Part shown: in pieces, positions 24,947 through 36,366 of the stretch | Numbering within the stretch: the first letter of the stretch is position 1 | How the letters are laid out: the number at the start of each line of letters is the position of its first letter | Assembly: GCA_041940305.1 (NCBI GenBank) | Contig: JBGTSJ010000025.1 | Span: 1 to 64,000 of the forward strand | Origin: JBGTSJ01 sp041940305 | Lineage (GTDB): Bacteria; Planctomycetota; Planctomycetia; Planctomycetales; Planctomycetaceae | Reading direction: 5' to 3' | Length of the DNA stretch: 64,000 bases | Position numbers and translations under genes: made by a program | Notes under the pieces: model-generated | Database searches by the model: none | Told to the model about the DNA's origin: nothing | Seen by the model: only the letters and a program-made list of their open reading frames with translations

Positions 24947-26416
24947 ATGCCGACTCCCGCACAACCAGCCGTTCCCGTGACGCCGGACACATTCAGCCGG
25001 CGCGGGCTCTTCACCCGCGTGGGAGACGGAATCCGGACGGCCGCCCTGACGGCCCTGCTCAGCCGCGACCTGTTTGGGACCGAATCGACGCATCACGTCC
25101 ATAAGGACGTTCGCCCGCGGACGCCGCATCATCCGCCGCGCGCGAAGGCCGTCATTCATCTGTTCATGAACGGCGGCCCAAGCCAGATGGACCTGTTCGA
25201 CCCGAAACCCGAACTCGATCGCCGGCACGGCGAGTCCTACTTCGACGCCATCGCCGGCGAGGTGGAGTTCCCGCAGAACGCCGGCGCGCTGCTGCGGAGT
25301 CCGTTCAAGTTCGCACAGCACGGAGAATCCGGCGCCTGGGTGTCGGAAGTCATGCCGCACTTCGCCCGTCAGGTGGACAAGGTGGCCCTCATCCGGTCGA
25401 TGTACACGACCAACCTCACCCACGAGCCGGCCCTCTACAAGATTCACTCGGGCAGCGAGTTCACCGGGCGGCCCTCGCTCGGCGCGTGGGTCACCTACGG
25501 GCTGGGCTCCGTCAATCAGAACCTCCCCGCCTACGTCGTGCTCGACGATCCGCTGGGATTGCCGGTCAACGGGATCGACAACTGGCAGTCCGGCTATCTG
25601 CCGCCGACTTTCCAGGGAACGCGGTTTCGCGCGACCGGCTCCCCCGTACTCAACCTCGAGCGCGAGTTTGAGGAGCCGGAGAGCGTGACGCTGCTCGAAC
25701 GGGATCTCATCTCGCGGCTGGACCACATGCATCGCGCCGCCCGGCCGTCGCGTCCGCAGCTCGACGCCCGCATCGCCAGCTACGAACTCGCCGCACGGAT
25801 GCAGCTGACTGCCACCGACGCGCTCGATCTCACGCAGGAAACCGCAGCCACGCTCGCCGCCTACGGCATCGACGATCCGGTCACCGACTCTTATGGCCGC
25901 CGCTGCCTCATTGCCCGCCGTCTGGTGGAGCGGGGCGTGCGGTTCGTGCAGCTGTTCATCAACAGCCAGATCTGGGACAACCACAACGAGATCGGCACGT
26001 CGCTCGCCGACGCGTGCCGGCGGACCGACCAGCCGATCGCCGCTCTGCTGGACGACCTGGATCAGCGCGGTCTGCTGAACGAGACACTCGTCGTGTGGGG
26101 CGGGGAGATGGGCCGCCTGCCGATCTCACAGCTGCCGGACGATAAAGACCCCGCCAGGGCCGGCCGCGACCACAACAAGAACGCCATGGTCAGCTGGCTG
26201 GCCGGCGGCGGAGTCAAGCCGGGCGTGCTCCATGGAACCACGGACGAACTGGGATTCGCCGCCGTCGAGGACAAAGTCAGCGTACCCGACTGGCATGCGA
26301 CCATCCTGCACCTCCTCGGCCTGCATCACGAGGACCTCTTCATCGATCACGCGGGACTGAAAGAGCGGCTGACGGGAGTGACCCCTGCGCGCATCGTCGA
26401 CGAGATCCTGGCGTAA
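24947..26416 (+). CDS. DUF1501 exported protein
   Basis: 489 residues of the DUF1501 family, part of the alkaline phosphatase/sulfatase-like superfamily by fold assignment. The N-terminus FSRRGLFTRVGDGIRTAALT is a Tat signal. Family markers are KAVIHLFMNGGPSQMDLFDP, ALIRSMYTTNLTHEPALYKI, SLGAWVTYGLGS, ARRLVERGVRFVQLF, LVVWGGEMGRLP, GRDHNKNAMVSWLAGGGVKP and HATILHLLGLHHEDL. The Asp, His and Asn-rich motifs probably bind metal. It starts 14 bp after the PSD1 gene and is cotranscribed with it; the pair is typical of planctomycetes. It ends 59 bp before the convergent DUF1552 gene. Confidence 0.92.
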   Translation: MPTPAQPAVPVTPDTFSRRGLFTRVGDGIRTAALTALLSRDLFGTESTHHVHKDVRPRTPHHPPRAKAVIHLFMNGGPSQMDLFDPKPELDRRHGESYFDAIAGEVEFPQNAGALLRSPFKFAQHGESGAWVSEVMPHFARQVDKVALIRSMYTTNLTHEPALYKIHSGSEFTGRPSLGAWVTYGLGSVNQNLPAYVVLDDPLGLPVNGIDNWQSGYLPPTFQGTRFRATGSPVLNLEREFEEPESVTLLERDLISRLDHMHRAARPSRPQLDARIASYELAARMQLTATDALDLTQETAATLAAYGIDDPVTDSYGRRCLIARRLVERGVRFVQLFINSQIWDNHNEIGTSLADACRRTDQPIAALLDDLDQRGLLNETLVVWGGEMGRLPISQLPDDKDPARAGRDHNKNAMVSWLAGGGVKPGVLHGTTDELGFAAVEDKVSVPDWHATILHLLGLHHEDLFIDHAGLKERLTGVTPARIVDEILA

Positions 26417-26475
26417 GCCTGCCGGCGGTCCGACCGTGCAGCGACCGCGGGAGTCGATGCCGGGGCGTCGATCCC

Positions 26476-27816
<1,341 letters not shown>

Positions 27817-27882
27817 GTCGCAAACTCCCTCAAGAGCGGATGGAGACCGTACGCCGCATCCTGCAATGACCGGCGCGCCGCG

Positions 27883-30876
27883 TTACTTGGTCTGAAACAA
27901 CTCGCTGTGAATCAGCCAGCGGAGCAGATCCTGCGTCCGATAGCTGTCATCTCTCAACTGTACCCCGTTTTCCCGCAGGAACTCAATCTCATTGTACTTG
28001 AGATCGCGTCCGAGCAGATACATCGACAGGTGCTCCAGGAAGCTGAAGGCCACCTGATCGATCCGGTCGTCGGCGAGGTACTGCCGGAGCGCGGCTGCGT
28101 CCTCGACTTCCGTTCCGTCGGGGAGCGTGGAGCGGGCGTCCACCAGTTCGGAACGGAACCGTCCGGCTGCGTCGAATTGCTCCAGCGGGAGCCCCCAGGG
28201 GTCGATGCCGCGATGGCATTCGGCGCATCCGGGCTGATCGCGGTGCCGCTCCAGCTTCTCGCGGAGCGTCAGCCGGCCGGCGTCACCTTCTGGCAGCGCG
28301 GGAACGTTGGGCGGCGGATCATCGGGGGGCTCGGCAATGATCTTCCGCGCCAGCCAGGCGCCGCGCTTGACCGGATGCGATTCGCGTCCGTCCGACAGGC
28401 CCGCCAGGACGGCCGCCTGAGACAACACGCCGCCGAGATGCGGGTCGCCGTGCCGGACGGGGACGAATTCGAAACCGCTCTCGGTCCGATCCCCCAGTCC
28501 GTAGTAGGCCGCAACGACTTCGTCCGCGAGAATGTAATCGGACTGGACGAGTTCCCGGAGTGGCCGGTTCTGCTGCAGCAGGTATCTCAGGTACTGGAGC
28601 GGTTCCTCGCGCAAGTGCGTCTTCGCTTCGCGGTTCAATGCAGGGAAACGGCCGGAATCGACCGCGAGGACGTCGAACCGGTCCAGGCTCAGCCAGCGCG
28701 TGCCGAACTCGTCCAGAAACTGCGCGAAACGCGGATCGGCGATCATGCGACTGATCTGTTCGTCGAGTTCCGTAGACAGTTCTCCGGCGTCCGCCAGACG
28801 CAGCAGCTGGTCGTCGGGCGCGGTGTTCCAGAGAAAGTACGAAAGCTTCGACGCGAGCTCATACGCGTCGAGCGGCTCCGGCGAATCGCTCTCTTCGATC
28901 AAGAACAGAAACTGGGGAGAGGTGAGGATGACCGTCAGCGCATCCTTCACGCTCTCCTGAAGATCTCCCCGTTCTGCAAACGAACTCGCCCACACGGCCA
29001 AAACCGGCTCCAGTTCTCCTTCCCGAACAGGACGCCGAAAGGCTCTCGCTGCAAAGGACGCAATCACCTCGTGGGCGTATTCCGCCGGTGCGACGTCCCC
29101 CTGACTCTCGACGAAGATCCGGCGATGGCTCTCGGGCGGCCACGTCTCATGCAGCGGGCCTTCAAACTCGACGGATCGAACCAGCAGCCGCGGCATGTCG
29201 CGACCGTCGGTGTACTCGCTCCGCACGCCGATCTCCCGCACGCCCGCCAGGTAGTTGACGTTGTCCTCCTCGACGTCGGGACTCGGAAAGTTGTTGATGG
29301 CCCCCTCGAACACATACTCGGCAAACTCGGCCGACATGACTTCCTGCGGCGGGCCGACCGGGTTGAGAGTGCTGCCGCAATCGCGCCGAAAGCCGAGATG
29401 GACGCCCAGGCGGGGGCTTCGCCGCTCGAACTGCTCGAAGCGGATGCGCACCGGGTCTTCCGCGCCGAGCGGCGTCAACTGGACTCGCGCGACGGCCGCA
29501 TCGCCATCCGCCGCGGCCGTGACGCGCAGCGGACCTTCCGGCAGCCGCACCACCAGAAAAGCCGGCTGCACCAGGGCGCCGGAGAACTCGCGTTCACCCA
29601 GAGTGAGCGCGACTTGCGGAACGGAGTTCGCGGACTCGGATGCGGCGGTGAGATCCACCTGGTAAACGCCCGCGGTGACCGCAACGGTCGATCCGGAGGC
29701 GTCAGCACCGGCGATGACGATCGCATCCGCAGCATCCGCCGCACGCCCCTCGGCGCCGGGATCGAGCAGGAGTCCGTCGTCATACCTGGCGGCGGTGACG
29801 GTCACCCGGAAGCGCCCCTGCCGCGGCAGCTCCCGCAATGAAATCTTGAAGTTCGCCTTCGGACCGTACGTGCTGTCCACACTAAAGATTTCATTGCTGG
29901 GAATCGCGGGACGCAACAGTAGTCCTTCCGGCACCGTCCCATACGCGTCCCCCTTGGGGTAACCCTCCGCACCGCGCATGCAGGCGAACACCGAGTGATA
30001 GATGCTGTCGAATTCGCGCCATTCCCGAACGGTGTCGTTCCCCTGATATCCCTCGATAAAGCGATAGTGCGTCTGCATCCGGAACGGTTCGAACGCGAAC
30101 GGCTTGTCCGGCGTCAACTCGGTGACGACCAGCTCGTCGTTCTGAAGGAGATGACTGAGAGCGCCGAGCACCAGCGCGTCCGGGCAGGGATCCGGGTTGA
30201 TGTCGCGGCCCAGATCGACCTGGAAGTTCTGAATGACGGGCGGCTGCAACTCATCGACCATGCACAGGCTCAGCGCCCGATCGGCGATTTCGAAGTACGC
30301 TTCGACCTGCAGTGGCGACAGGTGAGCATCCTCGCCGTTGTTGACGAAACCGCTGCGGGCGACGCCGTCGGCCGGCAGGATGCCCGTGACTTCCTCATCG
30401 AGGCCCAGCAGGTCGCGGAGCGTGTTGCGGTACTGGGCGTTGGTGAGCCGCCGCACGGCGCCGTTGTGCTCCTGGTCCTGAGAGCGGGCCGTCGTCAGCG
30501 CCGCGTCGATCCAGTCGACGAGCCGCTGCCGCTCTTCGGCCGTCGGTTGCGGCTCATCCGCTGGGGGCATCGACTCCCCCGCAAGCTGCTCGCGGACGTC
30601 CTTCAGCAGGAAGAGCTGCCGGTCGGCGAGCGTTCCGTCCAGCACATCCACGCGGATGCCGGACTTCATCTCATCTACGTTGTGGCAGCGGAAGCAGTAC
30701 GTCTCCAGCAGCAGCCGCACGTCGTCTTCGAACGACCGTGCGACGCCGGCCGCATCATTCGGCACTGCAACCGGCGGTGAGTCGCCGCGATCTTCGGCTG
30801 TCGGGCCGAATGCCGGCAGCGCGCTGACGAAGATACCAATCGCGGCACAACACATCACCGGCCGCCACAATCGCAT
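27883..30876 (-). CDS. PSD3-type exported protein (DUF1587/DUF1592/DUF1588/DUF1585)
   Basis: 997 residues. Signal peptide LWRPVMCCAAIGIFVSALPA, then a cytochrome-like PSD motif CFRCHN near residue 50. DUF1587 follows (VRRLTNAQYRNTLRDLLGLD). DUF1595/1592 follow (RRIFVESQGDVAP, AARAFRRPVREGELEPVL, TVILTSPQFLFLIEE, LASKLSYFLWNTAPDDQLL, RTESGFEFVP). DUF1588 has a second haem-type motif CAECHRGIDPWGLPLEQFD. DUF1585 ends it (LADDRIDQVAFSFLEHLSMY). The start at 30876 gives the signal peptide and has GAGG about 9 nt upstream. It precedes the DUF1552 gene and forms the second kind of planctomycete cassette, back-to-back with PSD1-DUF1501. Confidence 0.9.
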   Translation of the reverse strand: MRLWRPVMCCAAIGIFVSALPAFGPTAEDRGDSPPVAVPNDAAGVARSFEDDVRLLLETYCFRCHNVDEMKSGIRVDVLDGTLADRQLFLLKDVREQLAGESMPPADEPQPTAEERQRLVDWIDAALTTARSQDQEHNGAVRRLTNAQYRNTLRDLLGLDEEVTGILPADGVARSGFVNNGEDAHLSPLQVEAYFEIADRALSLCMVDELQPPVIQNFQVDLGRDINPDPCPDALVLGALSHLLQNDELVVTELTPDKPFAFEPFRMQTHYRFIEGYQGNDTVREWREFDSIYHSVFACMRGAEGYPKGDAYGTVPEGLLLRPAIPSNEIFSVDSTYGPKANFKISLRELPRQGRFRVTVTAARYDDGLLLDPGAEGRAADAADAIVIAGADASGSTVAVTAGVYQVDLTAASESANSVPQVALTLGEREFSGALVQPAFLVVRLPEGPLRVTAAADGDAAVARVQLTPLGAEDPVRIRFEQFERRSPRLGVHLGFRRDCGSTLNPVGPPQEVMSAEFAEYVFEGAINNFPSPDVEEDNVNYLAGVREIGVRSEYTDGRDMPRLLVRSVEFEGPLHETWPPESHRRIFVESQGDVAPAEYAHEVIASFAARAFRRPVREGELEPVLAVWASSFAERGDLQESVKDALTVILTSPQFLFLIEESDSPEPLDAYELASKLSYFLWNTAPDDQLLRLADAGELSTELDEQISRMIADPRFAQFLDEFGTRWLSLDRFDVLAVDSGRFPALNREAKTHLREEPLQYLRYLLQQNRPLRELVQSDYILADEVVAAYYGLGDRTESGFEFVPVRHGDPHLGGVLSQAAVLAGLSDGRESHPVKRGAWLARKIIAEPPDDPPPNVPALPEGDAGRLTLREKLERHRDQPGCAECHRGIDPWGLPLEQFDAAGRFRSELVDARSTLPDGTEVEDAAALRQYLADDRIDQVAFSFLEHLSMYLLGRDLKYNEIEFLRENGVQLRDDSYRTQDLLRWLIHSELFQTK

Positions 30877-30967
30877 TCGAAATCGCCTCTTGTCTCGCGG
30901 CCCCGATTCCGCAGGCGGTAGCCCACTCCTGCCTGGGCAGCGCTGCGGACGTCGCTGGAATCCGCGT

Positions 30968-32203
30968 TCAGCCTGCCAGAAGCACGCGGTGCATTTCTTC
31001 AACCGACGTGACTCCGGAGAGTACCTTGTCGATCGCCGATTGCTCGAGGGTCTGCATGCCGCGCTGCCGAGCCAGTCCCCGCAATTCCTTGCCCGGCCGC
31101 TCGTGGAGGATCGCGTCGCGGATTTCCGGATCGACGCGCATGACTTCAAAAATGCCCGTCCGTCCCGAATAGCCGGTATGGAAGTTGGCCGGCGAGGGGA
31201 CGCCGCGGACCAGGTCGACGCTCTCGGCGTGCTCCGGACTGAGCCCGAGCATCTGGGCGGTGGCCGCATCGGGATGGTAGGTCTCCCGATCGTTGGTGCA
31301 CACCTTGCGCAGCAGCCGCTGGGCGATGACGCAGTTCAGGCTGTCCGCGATAAACATCGGCGGAATCTCGAACTCGCGGAACAGGTCGATCGTGGCGCTG
31401 GTGTCGTTCGCGTGAAGCGTGCTGACGACCTGAGTACCGGTGAGCGCCGCCCGTGCCGCGATATGGGCCGTCTCCGAATCCCGGATCTCGCCAACCATAA
31501 TCACGTTCGGATCCTGTCGCAGAATGCCGCGGAGCGCTTCGACGAAACCGAATCCGATCTTGGCATCCGTCTGGATCTGGTTGATCCCTTCGATCCGCCG
31601 TTCGACCGGGTCCTCGATCGTCACCAGGCAGCGGCCGGGGTCGTTGAGCAGGGAGAGGCAGGCGTATGTGGTGGTGCTCTTGCCGCTGCCGACTGGACCG
31701 ACGCTCAGCACCATCCCGTGCGGCGCGCGCAGGGCACGGTGAATCACATCGAGCTGGGCCGGTTCGATTCCGAGGTCTTCCAGCCGCGTTAGCCGCGAGT
31801 CGTCGGGCATCAGCCGCAATACCAGGCGCTCGCCGTGAATCGTCGGCCCGCTGCCGACGCGCACGTCCCGCTGATGCTTCAGGACCGAACTGCTGATATG
31901 TCCGTCCTGACAGAGCCGGCGCTCGGTGATGTCCATTCCCGACATCAGCTTGAGACGGGAGATCACCTGCGGGGCCGTCTGCGATGTGAGCGTCAGCACG
32001 TCATGCAGGACGCCGTCCACGCGAAGGCGGACATGCAGCCCGTCGGGCCGTGGATCGAAGTGCACGTCGGTGGCGCCGATCTCGAACGCGCGTTCGAGCA
32101 GCAGATCCACCAGCGGCGCGGGTCCGACGACGTCCGCCAGTTCGCGCAGCTCCTGCTGCAATGCAGTCTGACGTCCTTCCGGGCGAGCGTGCGTGTCGTT
32201 CAT
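30968..32203 (-). CDS. GspE/PilB-family secretion or pilus ATPase, short form
   Basis: 411 residues, a type II secretion/type IV pilus traffic ATPase. Walker A is GPVGSGKSTTTY, the Asp box is VTIEDPVERRIEGINQIQ, Walker B is NVIMVGEIRDSETAHIA and the His box is VSTLHANDTS. The N2E-type domain is present (ATDVHFDPRPDGLHVRLRVD), but the usual N1E domain is missing. The C-terminal metal-binding tetracysteine is lost: CTNDRETYHP keeps one Cys and FHTGYSGRTGIFEV lacks the GCxxC. The ATG at 32203 is chosen over an upstream TTG; no Shine-Dalgarno is seen. The STAS-membrane gene lies 65 bp upstream on the same strand. No pseudopilin genes are nearby, so its partners must be elsewhere. Confidence 0.88.
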   Translation of the reverse strand: MNDTHARPEGRQTALQQELRELADVVGPAPLVDLLLERAFEIGATDVHFDPRPDGLHVRLRVDGVLHDVLTLTSQTAPQVISRLKLMSGMDITERRLCQDGHISSSVLKHQRDVRVGSGPTIHGERLVLRLMPDDSRLTRLEDLGIEPAQLDVIHRALRAPHGMVLSVGPVGSGKSTTTYACLSLLNDPGRCLVTIEDPVERRIEGINQIQTDAKIGFGFVEALRGILRQDPNVIMVGEIRDSETAHIAARAALTGTQVVSTLHANDTSATIDLFREFEIPPMFIADSLNCVIAQRLLRKVCTNDRETYHPDAATAQMLGLSPEHAESVDLVRGVPSPANFHTGYSGRTGIFEVMRVDPEIRDAILHERPGKELRGLARQRGMQTLEQSAIDKVLSGVTSVEEMHRVLLAG

Positions 32204-32268
32204 GAATATCGATGACGTTGAGGTGGGTGATGAATCAGCGGTCGATTGTGCCGCCGGCAACCGAATTG

Positions 32269-32970
32269 CTATGGCGCGGGCAGTTGCATGTATCCGAATA
32301 CGGCAACGGCGATCCCGGCGATCGCGGACAACAGGCCGAGTACACGTCCCCAGGACCGCTCCCGGATCAGCGAGATCAATCCCAGCACCGCGGCCACCAC
32401 GCCCCCGCCGAACAGGCCGGCGACCACGAGATCGCGCTTCATCGGCTGATTCGTCAACAGTGCTGCCAGCACGCCTGCAGCAACCAGCGCGCCAACGAAC
32501 GCCAGGACGCCCAGCAGGGGGAACCCGGAGGCGGCCGGAGGATCGACTCCCGCTGGTGTCGCTGTCGCGGATGCGGGGGACACACCCAACCGCTTCAGGC
32601 CTTCTTCATAAGTGGGCGTGATCGTCCAGACTTTGTCGAGCCCGGCCAGCCGCAACACCTCCTGCGGCATCCCCTGCCCGCAGACGACGACGGTCTTGCC
32701 CCCCGCGGTCTGCACCGCCTTCCAGATGCGGACCACCAGCGCGACCAGCGCGCTCCCCATGTACTCAAGTCCGGAGAGGTCAATCAGCCACGCCGGCTTC
32801 TTTTGACCATCGACGTTCGCCAGGACCTCCTTGCCGACGCGATCGATGTCGCCCCAGGCGGCTTTGCCCATGGCGGGATCGAGGCGAAGCACCGCATGCG
32901 AGCGCGCAACTTCCAGACGATAACCCTCTGTGGCCGGAGTCACTGACGAATCCTCGATGGAGTGGAGCAC
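32269..32970 (-). CDS. STAS-domain membrane protein
   Basis: 233 residues. Residues about 10-125 form a STAS (anti-anti-sigma-like) domain: SHAVLRLDPAMGKAAWGDID, KKPAWLIDLSGLEYMGSALV (beta strand and the loop where a phospho-Ser normally sits, here YMGSALV), and AGGKTVVVCGQGMPQEVLRL. Three membrane helices follow, LLGVLAFVGALVAAGVLAAL, LVVAGLFGGGVVAAVLGLIS and VLGLLSAIAGIAVAVFGYMQ. STAS domains regulate sigma factors or transporters; here it would sit on the cytoplasmic side of the membrane. A GTG at 32970 is used; the GTG giving VTPATEGY (about 32940) has a better Shine-Dalgarno (GAGG, 8 nt) and may be the real start. It is upstream of the GspE-like gene. Confidence 0.75.
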   Translation of the reverse strand: MLHSIEDSSVTPATEGYRLEVARSHAVLRLDPAMGKAAWGDIDRVGKEVLANVDGQKKPAWLIDLSGLEYMGSALVALVVRIWKAVQTAGGKTVVVCGQGMPQEVLRLAGLDKVWTITPTYEEGLKRLGVSPASATATPAGVDPPAASGFPLLGVLAFVGALVAAGVLAALLTNQPMKRDLVVAGLFGGGVVAAVLGLISLIRERSWGRVLGLLSAIAGIAVAVFGYMQLPAP

Positions 32971-33161
32971 CGCCTTTCGGCCGCGCGGGAGAAATGCACG
33001 TGCATGTCATTTCACGCCCCCGCACGCAGAAACGCAAGCGCACCGCCGCAATTTGCAACACTCCACGCCGATCCGTTGAACCAAATCTTAACGACCGCGA
33101 TGATGGGCGATGAACGCGGACTCCATTCCGCTCGCAGGCATTCGTTCGACCGGACTTCCCT

Positions 33162-35309
33162 ATGCCGACGTCAGTCGCCACCGCAGCATTTCTCGCGCTG
33201 TTCGCGCTTCCCTGCGCCATCTCTCGTGCCGACGACGTCCGCGCCGATATTCTCGTCAACGACTTTGAAGCAGCCGATTACGGCGAATGGTCGGCCGAGG
33301 GGGACGCCTTCGGTCCAGGGCCTGCACGTGGAACACTTCCGGGTCAGATGCCTGTCTCAGGATTCGAAGGGGAGCGGCTGATCAACACGTTCTTTGAGGG
33401 AGACGCCTCCACGGGCACACTCACCTCATCGCCGGTCCGCATCGAGCGCCGCTATCTGAATTTCCTCATCGGAGGCGGCGGCCATCGCGGCGAGACCTGC
33501 ATGAACCTGCTGCACGAGGGGAACGTGGTCCGCACCGCAACCGGTTCCAACACCGCCGCCGGCGGCAGCGAGGCTCTCGAATGGCGCACCTGGGATGTCC
33601 ACGACTTGCAGGGCGAGAACATCGTCCTGCAGATTGTGGACCGGCACACCGGCGGCTGGGGGCACATTAACGTCGATCACATCGTCCAGAGCGACCGCAA
33701 GCAGGAGCAGGCGCCCGTTCAACGGGATCTCGCCATCACCGCGCAATACCTCCACCTCCCCGTCAAGACCGGTGCGCCCCCGCGGCGGATGCGGCTCGAC
33801 GCGGAGGGCCGCACCGTTCGCGAGTTCGAAATCGAACTGGCCGAGGAGGAGCCTGACTTCTGGGTCTTCACCGACGTCGACGACTGGATCGGCCAGACCC
33901 TCACTCTGCACGCGGACAGGCTCCCTCCCGAATCCGCCGCCCTTGACGCAGTGAGTCAGTCGGACGAACTGCCCCGGGAGGACGAGCTGTACACCGAACC
34001 GCTGCGGCCGCAGTTTCACTTCACCTCCCGCCGCGGATGGCTCAACGACCCCAACGGTCTCGTCTTCCACAACGGCAGATGGCATCTTTTCTACCAGCAC
34101 AACCCTTACGGGTGGAACTGGGGCAACATGCACTGGGGACACGCCGTCAGTTCCGACCTGTTTCACTGGAAAGAACTCGGAGAGGCCATCTATCCCCGCC
34201 AGTTCGGCGACTGGGCATTCTCCGGCAGTGCAGTCGTTGACCACCACGATACGTCGGGCATGCAAACCGGTGACGAGCCCGTGCTCGCAGCCTTCTACAC
34301 CAGCACCGGTCGCGGCGAATGTGTCGTCTTCAGCCACGACGGCGGTGACACCTGGACCGAGTATGCAGGCAATCCCGTCGTCCGGCACCCCGGTCGGGAT
34401 CCGAAGGTGGTCTGGCACGAACCCGCTCAACGCTGGGTAATGGCCGTCTATACCGAGCCCGATGGACAGCGACAGATCGCGTTCTACACGTCAGCTGACC
34501 TCAAGGCATGGGAGTTCGCCAGCCGCATCGACGGTTTCTTTGAATGCCCGGATCTGTTTGAGCTCCCGGTCGATGGCGACGACTCCCGCACGCGCTGGGT
34601 CCTGTACGCCGCCGATGGCCGCTACGTGCTGGGAGACTTCGACGGTCGCGAGTTCAGGCCGGAGTCCGGCAAGCACCAGCTGTGGCACGGCAACTTTTAT
34701 GCGGCGCAGACGTACGACAACGCTCCGGACGGGCGACGCGTCCAGATCGGCTGGGGCCAGGGGATCACATTCCCGGGCATGCCCTTCAACCAGCAGATGG
34801 TCGTCCCGGTGGACCTGACGCTCCGCTCAACTCCCGACGGCATCCGTATGTTCGCCGAGCCCGTCCCCGAACTGCTGGCTCTGCGCGGAGAGGAGTTTGA
34901 AATTGATGAACACGAACTGGCCGATGAATCGCGGACGATCGAAGGCCCTGCGGGCGGTCTGTTTGACATCGAACTGATCGCCGAATCTGCCGATTCCGGC
35001 GCCGTGGGGCTGAGAATCGGCGAGCATTCGGTCGTCATCGACTCCTCTGGGAGAGACGATCCGGCATCCCGGACGCGATCGCTTCGCTGCGGTAACGTCG
35101 CCGTTCCGATTCCGGCAACGGGCAGCGTCCGGCTGCGAGTCCTCGTGGACCGCGGCTCGATCGAGGTATTCGTCAATGACGGAGCGCTCGCCCTGTCCGT
35201 CGGCACGCTCGTCCCCGCAGATCACCCGCCGCTGGAACTCTTCGCCACCGGTGCGCCGGCGACCATCAGCGGCACTGTCCACAAGCTCAACTCCATCTGG
35301 ATCGACTGA
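33162..35309 (+). CDS. Exported GH32 glycoside hydrolase (levanase/fructan beta-fructosidase type)
   Basis: 715 residues with signal peptide MPTSVATAAFLALFALPCAI. An N-terminal beta-sandwich of about 150 residues (GGGGHRGETCMNLLHEGNVV, HTGGWGHINVDHIV) precedes the catalytic five-bladed propeller. The GH32 motifs are WLNDPNG (nucleophile Asp, near residue 293), WGHAVSSDLFHW, FSGSAV, GRDPKVVW (the RDP motif, near 411) and ECPDLF (acid/base Glu, near 460). The C-terminal sandwich ends with LVDRGSIEVFVNDGALALSV. All three catalytic carboxylates are present, so it should cleave beta-fructosides such as levan, inulin or sucrose in the periplasm or outside. The extra N-terminal sandwich may bind carbohydrate. 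The substrate preference cannot be read from sequence. Confidence 0.93.
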   Translation: MPTSVATAAFLALFALPCAISRADDVRADILVNDFEAADYGEWSAEGDAFGPGPARGTLPGQMPVSGFEGERLINTFFEGDASTGTLTSSPVRIERRYLNFLIGGGGHRGETCMNLLHEGNVVRTATGSNTAAGGSEALEWRTWDVHDLQGENIVLQIVDRHTGGWGHINVDHIVQSDRKQEQAPVQRDLAITAQYLHLPVKTGAPPRRMRLDAEGRTVREFEIELAEEEPDFWVFTDVDDWIGQTLTLHADRLPPESAALDAVSQSDELPREDELYTEPLRPQFHFTSRRGWLNDPNGLVFHNGRWHLFYQHNPYGWNWGNMHWGHAVSSDLFHWKELGEAIYPRQFGDWAFSGSAVVDHHDTSGMQTGDEPVLAAFYTSTGRGECVVFSHDGGDTWTEYAGNPVVRHPGRDPKVVWHEPAQRWVMAVYTEPDGQRQIAFYTSADLKAWEFASRIDGFFECPDLFELPVDGDDSRTRWVLYAADGRYVLGDFDGREFRPESGKHQLWHGNFYAAQTYDNAPDGRRVQIGWGQGITFPGMPFNQQMVVPVDLTLRSTPDGIRMFAEPVPELLALRGEEFEIDEHELADESRTIEGPAGGLFDIELIAESADSGAVGLRIGEHSVVIDSSGRDDPASRTRSLRCGNVAVPIPATGSVRLRVLVDRGSIEVFVNDGALALSVGTLVPADHPPLELFATGAPATISGTVHKLNSIWID

Positions 35310-35358
35310 CGAGTTGTGCCCTCCGCTGAAGCTGGCTCGACATCCACCACGGAGCACT

Positions 35359-36228
35359 CTACGGCTCCAGCGGGCTGCCGTCGGGAGCAATTCCGGGAAT
35401 GCTGGCGGCGCTGTTGGACGCCGTATAGGGCTGCGACCATTGATAGACCGGGGGACCCACCTCCCATGCATCGTCGCCGTCGAGTGTCACGATCATCTGT
35501 GCGGCGCCCGACAACCGGCCGACCGCAAACGACCAGGCGTCGCCGTCCGTTTCGATGAACAGCGCGCCTTCCGGATTTGTCCCGTACGCAAAGAAAAAAA
35601 TCGCGCCGTCCGTGCCGTCTCCGGCAGGACGATAGCGATGCACGGGTTTGGGGAGCAGTCGCAGTGCGGCCGGCTCCCCCCCGACGGATTCACTCGCTTC
35701 GAAGCGCCCTGCAATCCGTCCCAATTGCAGCCCGCGCACCCGTTCGTTCTCCCCGGGAGCCGGGGTGTCGGCCAACGAGCGAAACTCCAGCGCACTGGAG
35801 GAGGGGGACCAGGGTCCGACGGCGTACTTCTCGTCGGTAAGGGACAGATACTCAAAGACGATGCGGGGTCGATTGAAGAACCGCGGGTGGAGCTCCGTTG
35901 TGATCAGAGCCTTGGGGCGCCCTTCGTCCCCCAGCCGCCAGACGGCCGCATCGACATACCCACGGGCCGGGTCGTCGTACCGGAAAATCGGTGTGGCGTC
36001 AAACTTCTCTGGAAATCCCTCCGCCTCCGACCGCACGGTGAACGCCTGCATGTGCTCCTGCATCAGCTCCAGACGCTGTGTCTTCCATTCCTGCTCCGGA
36101 TCTCCCTCCTCGGCATCGGGCTGCGACCAGGCGGGCGGCGTTATCAACAGCATGGGCCCCAGAGCGGCAATGCACTTGAGAACGAGACATCGGCTGGACG
36201 GGACGACCGAAAGCGAAGACTCGCGCAT
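35359..36228 (-). CDS. Exported protein of unknown function
   Basis: 289 residues. Signal peptide LVLKCIAALGPMLLITPPAW ends near the WSQ site. The mature part is beta-rich. Motifs include EEGDPEQEWKTQRLELMQEH near the start, FRYDDPARGYVDAAVWRLGD, EGRPKALITTELHPRFFNRP and VFEYLSLTDEKY. I recognise it as a type of secreted planctomycete protein but know no function. It is the last gene on the minus strand before GH32 and could be transcribed with the kinase/FHA-ABC genes, although 138 bp separate it from the FHA-ABC gene. Confidence 0.7.
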   Translation of the reverse strand: MRESSLSVVPSSRCLVLKCIAALGPMLLITPPAWSQPDAEEGDPEQEWKTQRLELMQEHMQAFTVRSEAEGFPEKFDATPIFRYDDPARGYVDAAVWRLGDEGRPKALITTELHPRFFNRPRIVFEYLSLTDEKYAVGPWSPSSSALEFRSLADTPAPGENERVRGLQLGRIAGRFEASESVGGEPAALRLLPKPVHRYRPAGDGTDGAIFFFAYGTNPEGALFIETDGDAWSFAVGRLSGAAQMIVTLDGDDAWEVGPPVYQWSQPYTASNSAASIPGIAPDGSPLEP

Positions 36229-36366
36229 CGTGGCACCTGATGTCGGACGTGGACAAGAGATTGTCGCGTGGTGACCCGCCTCGCCGCAGCGACTGCCGTC
36301 GAGACGTTGGATTCTAACCGGCGACTCAATCCATCCACTACGCCGGCAGCACGGGGTTGTGTTGGA

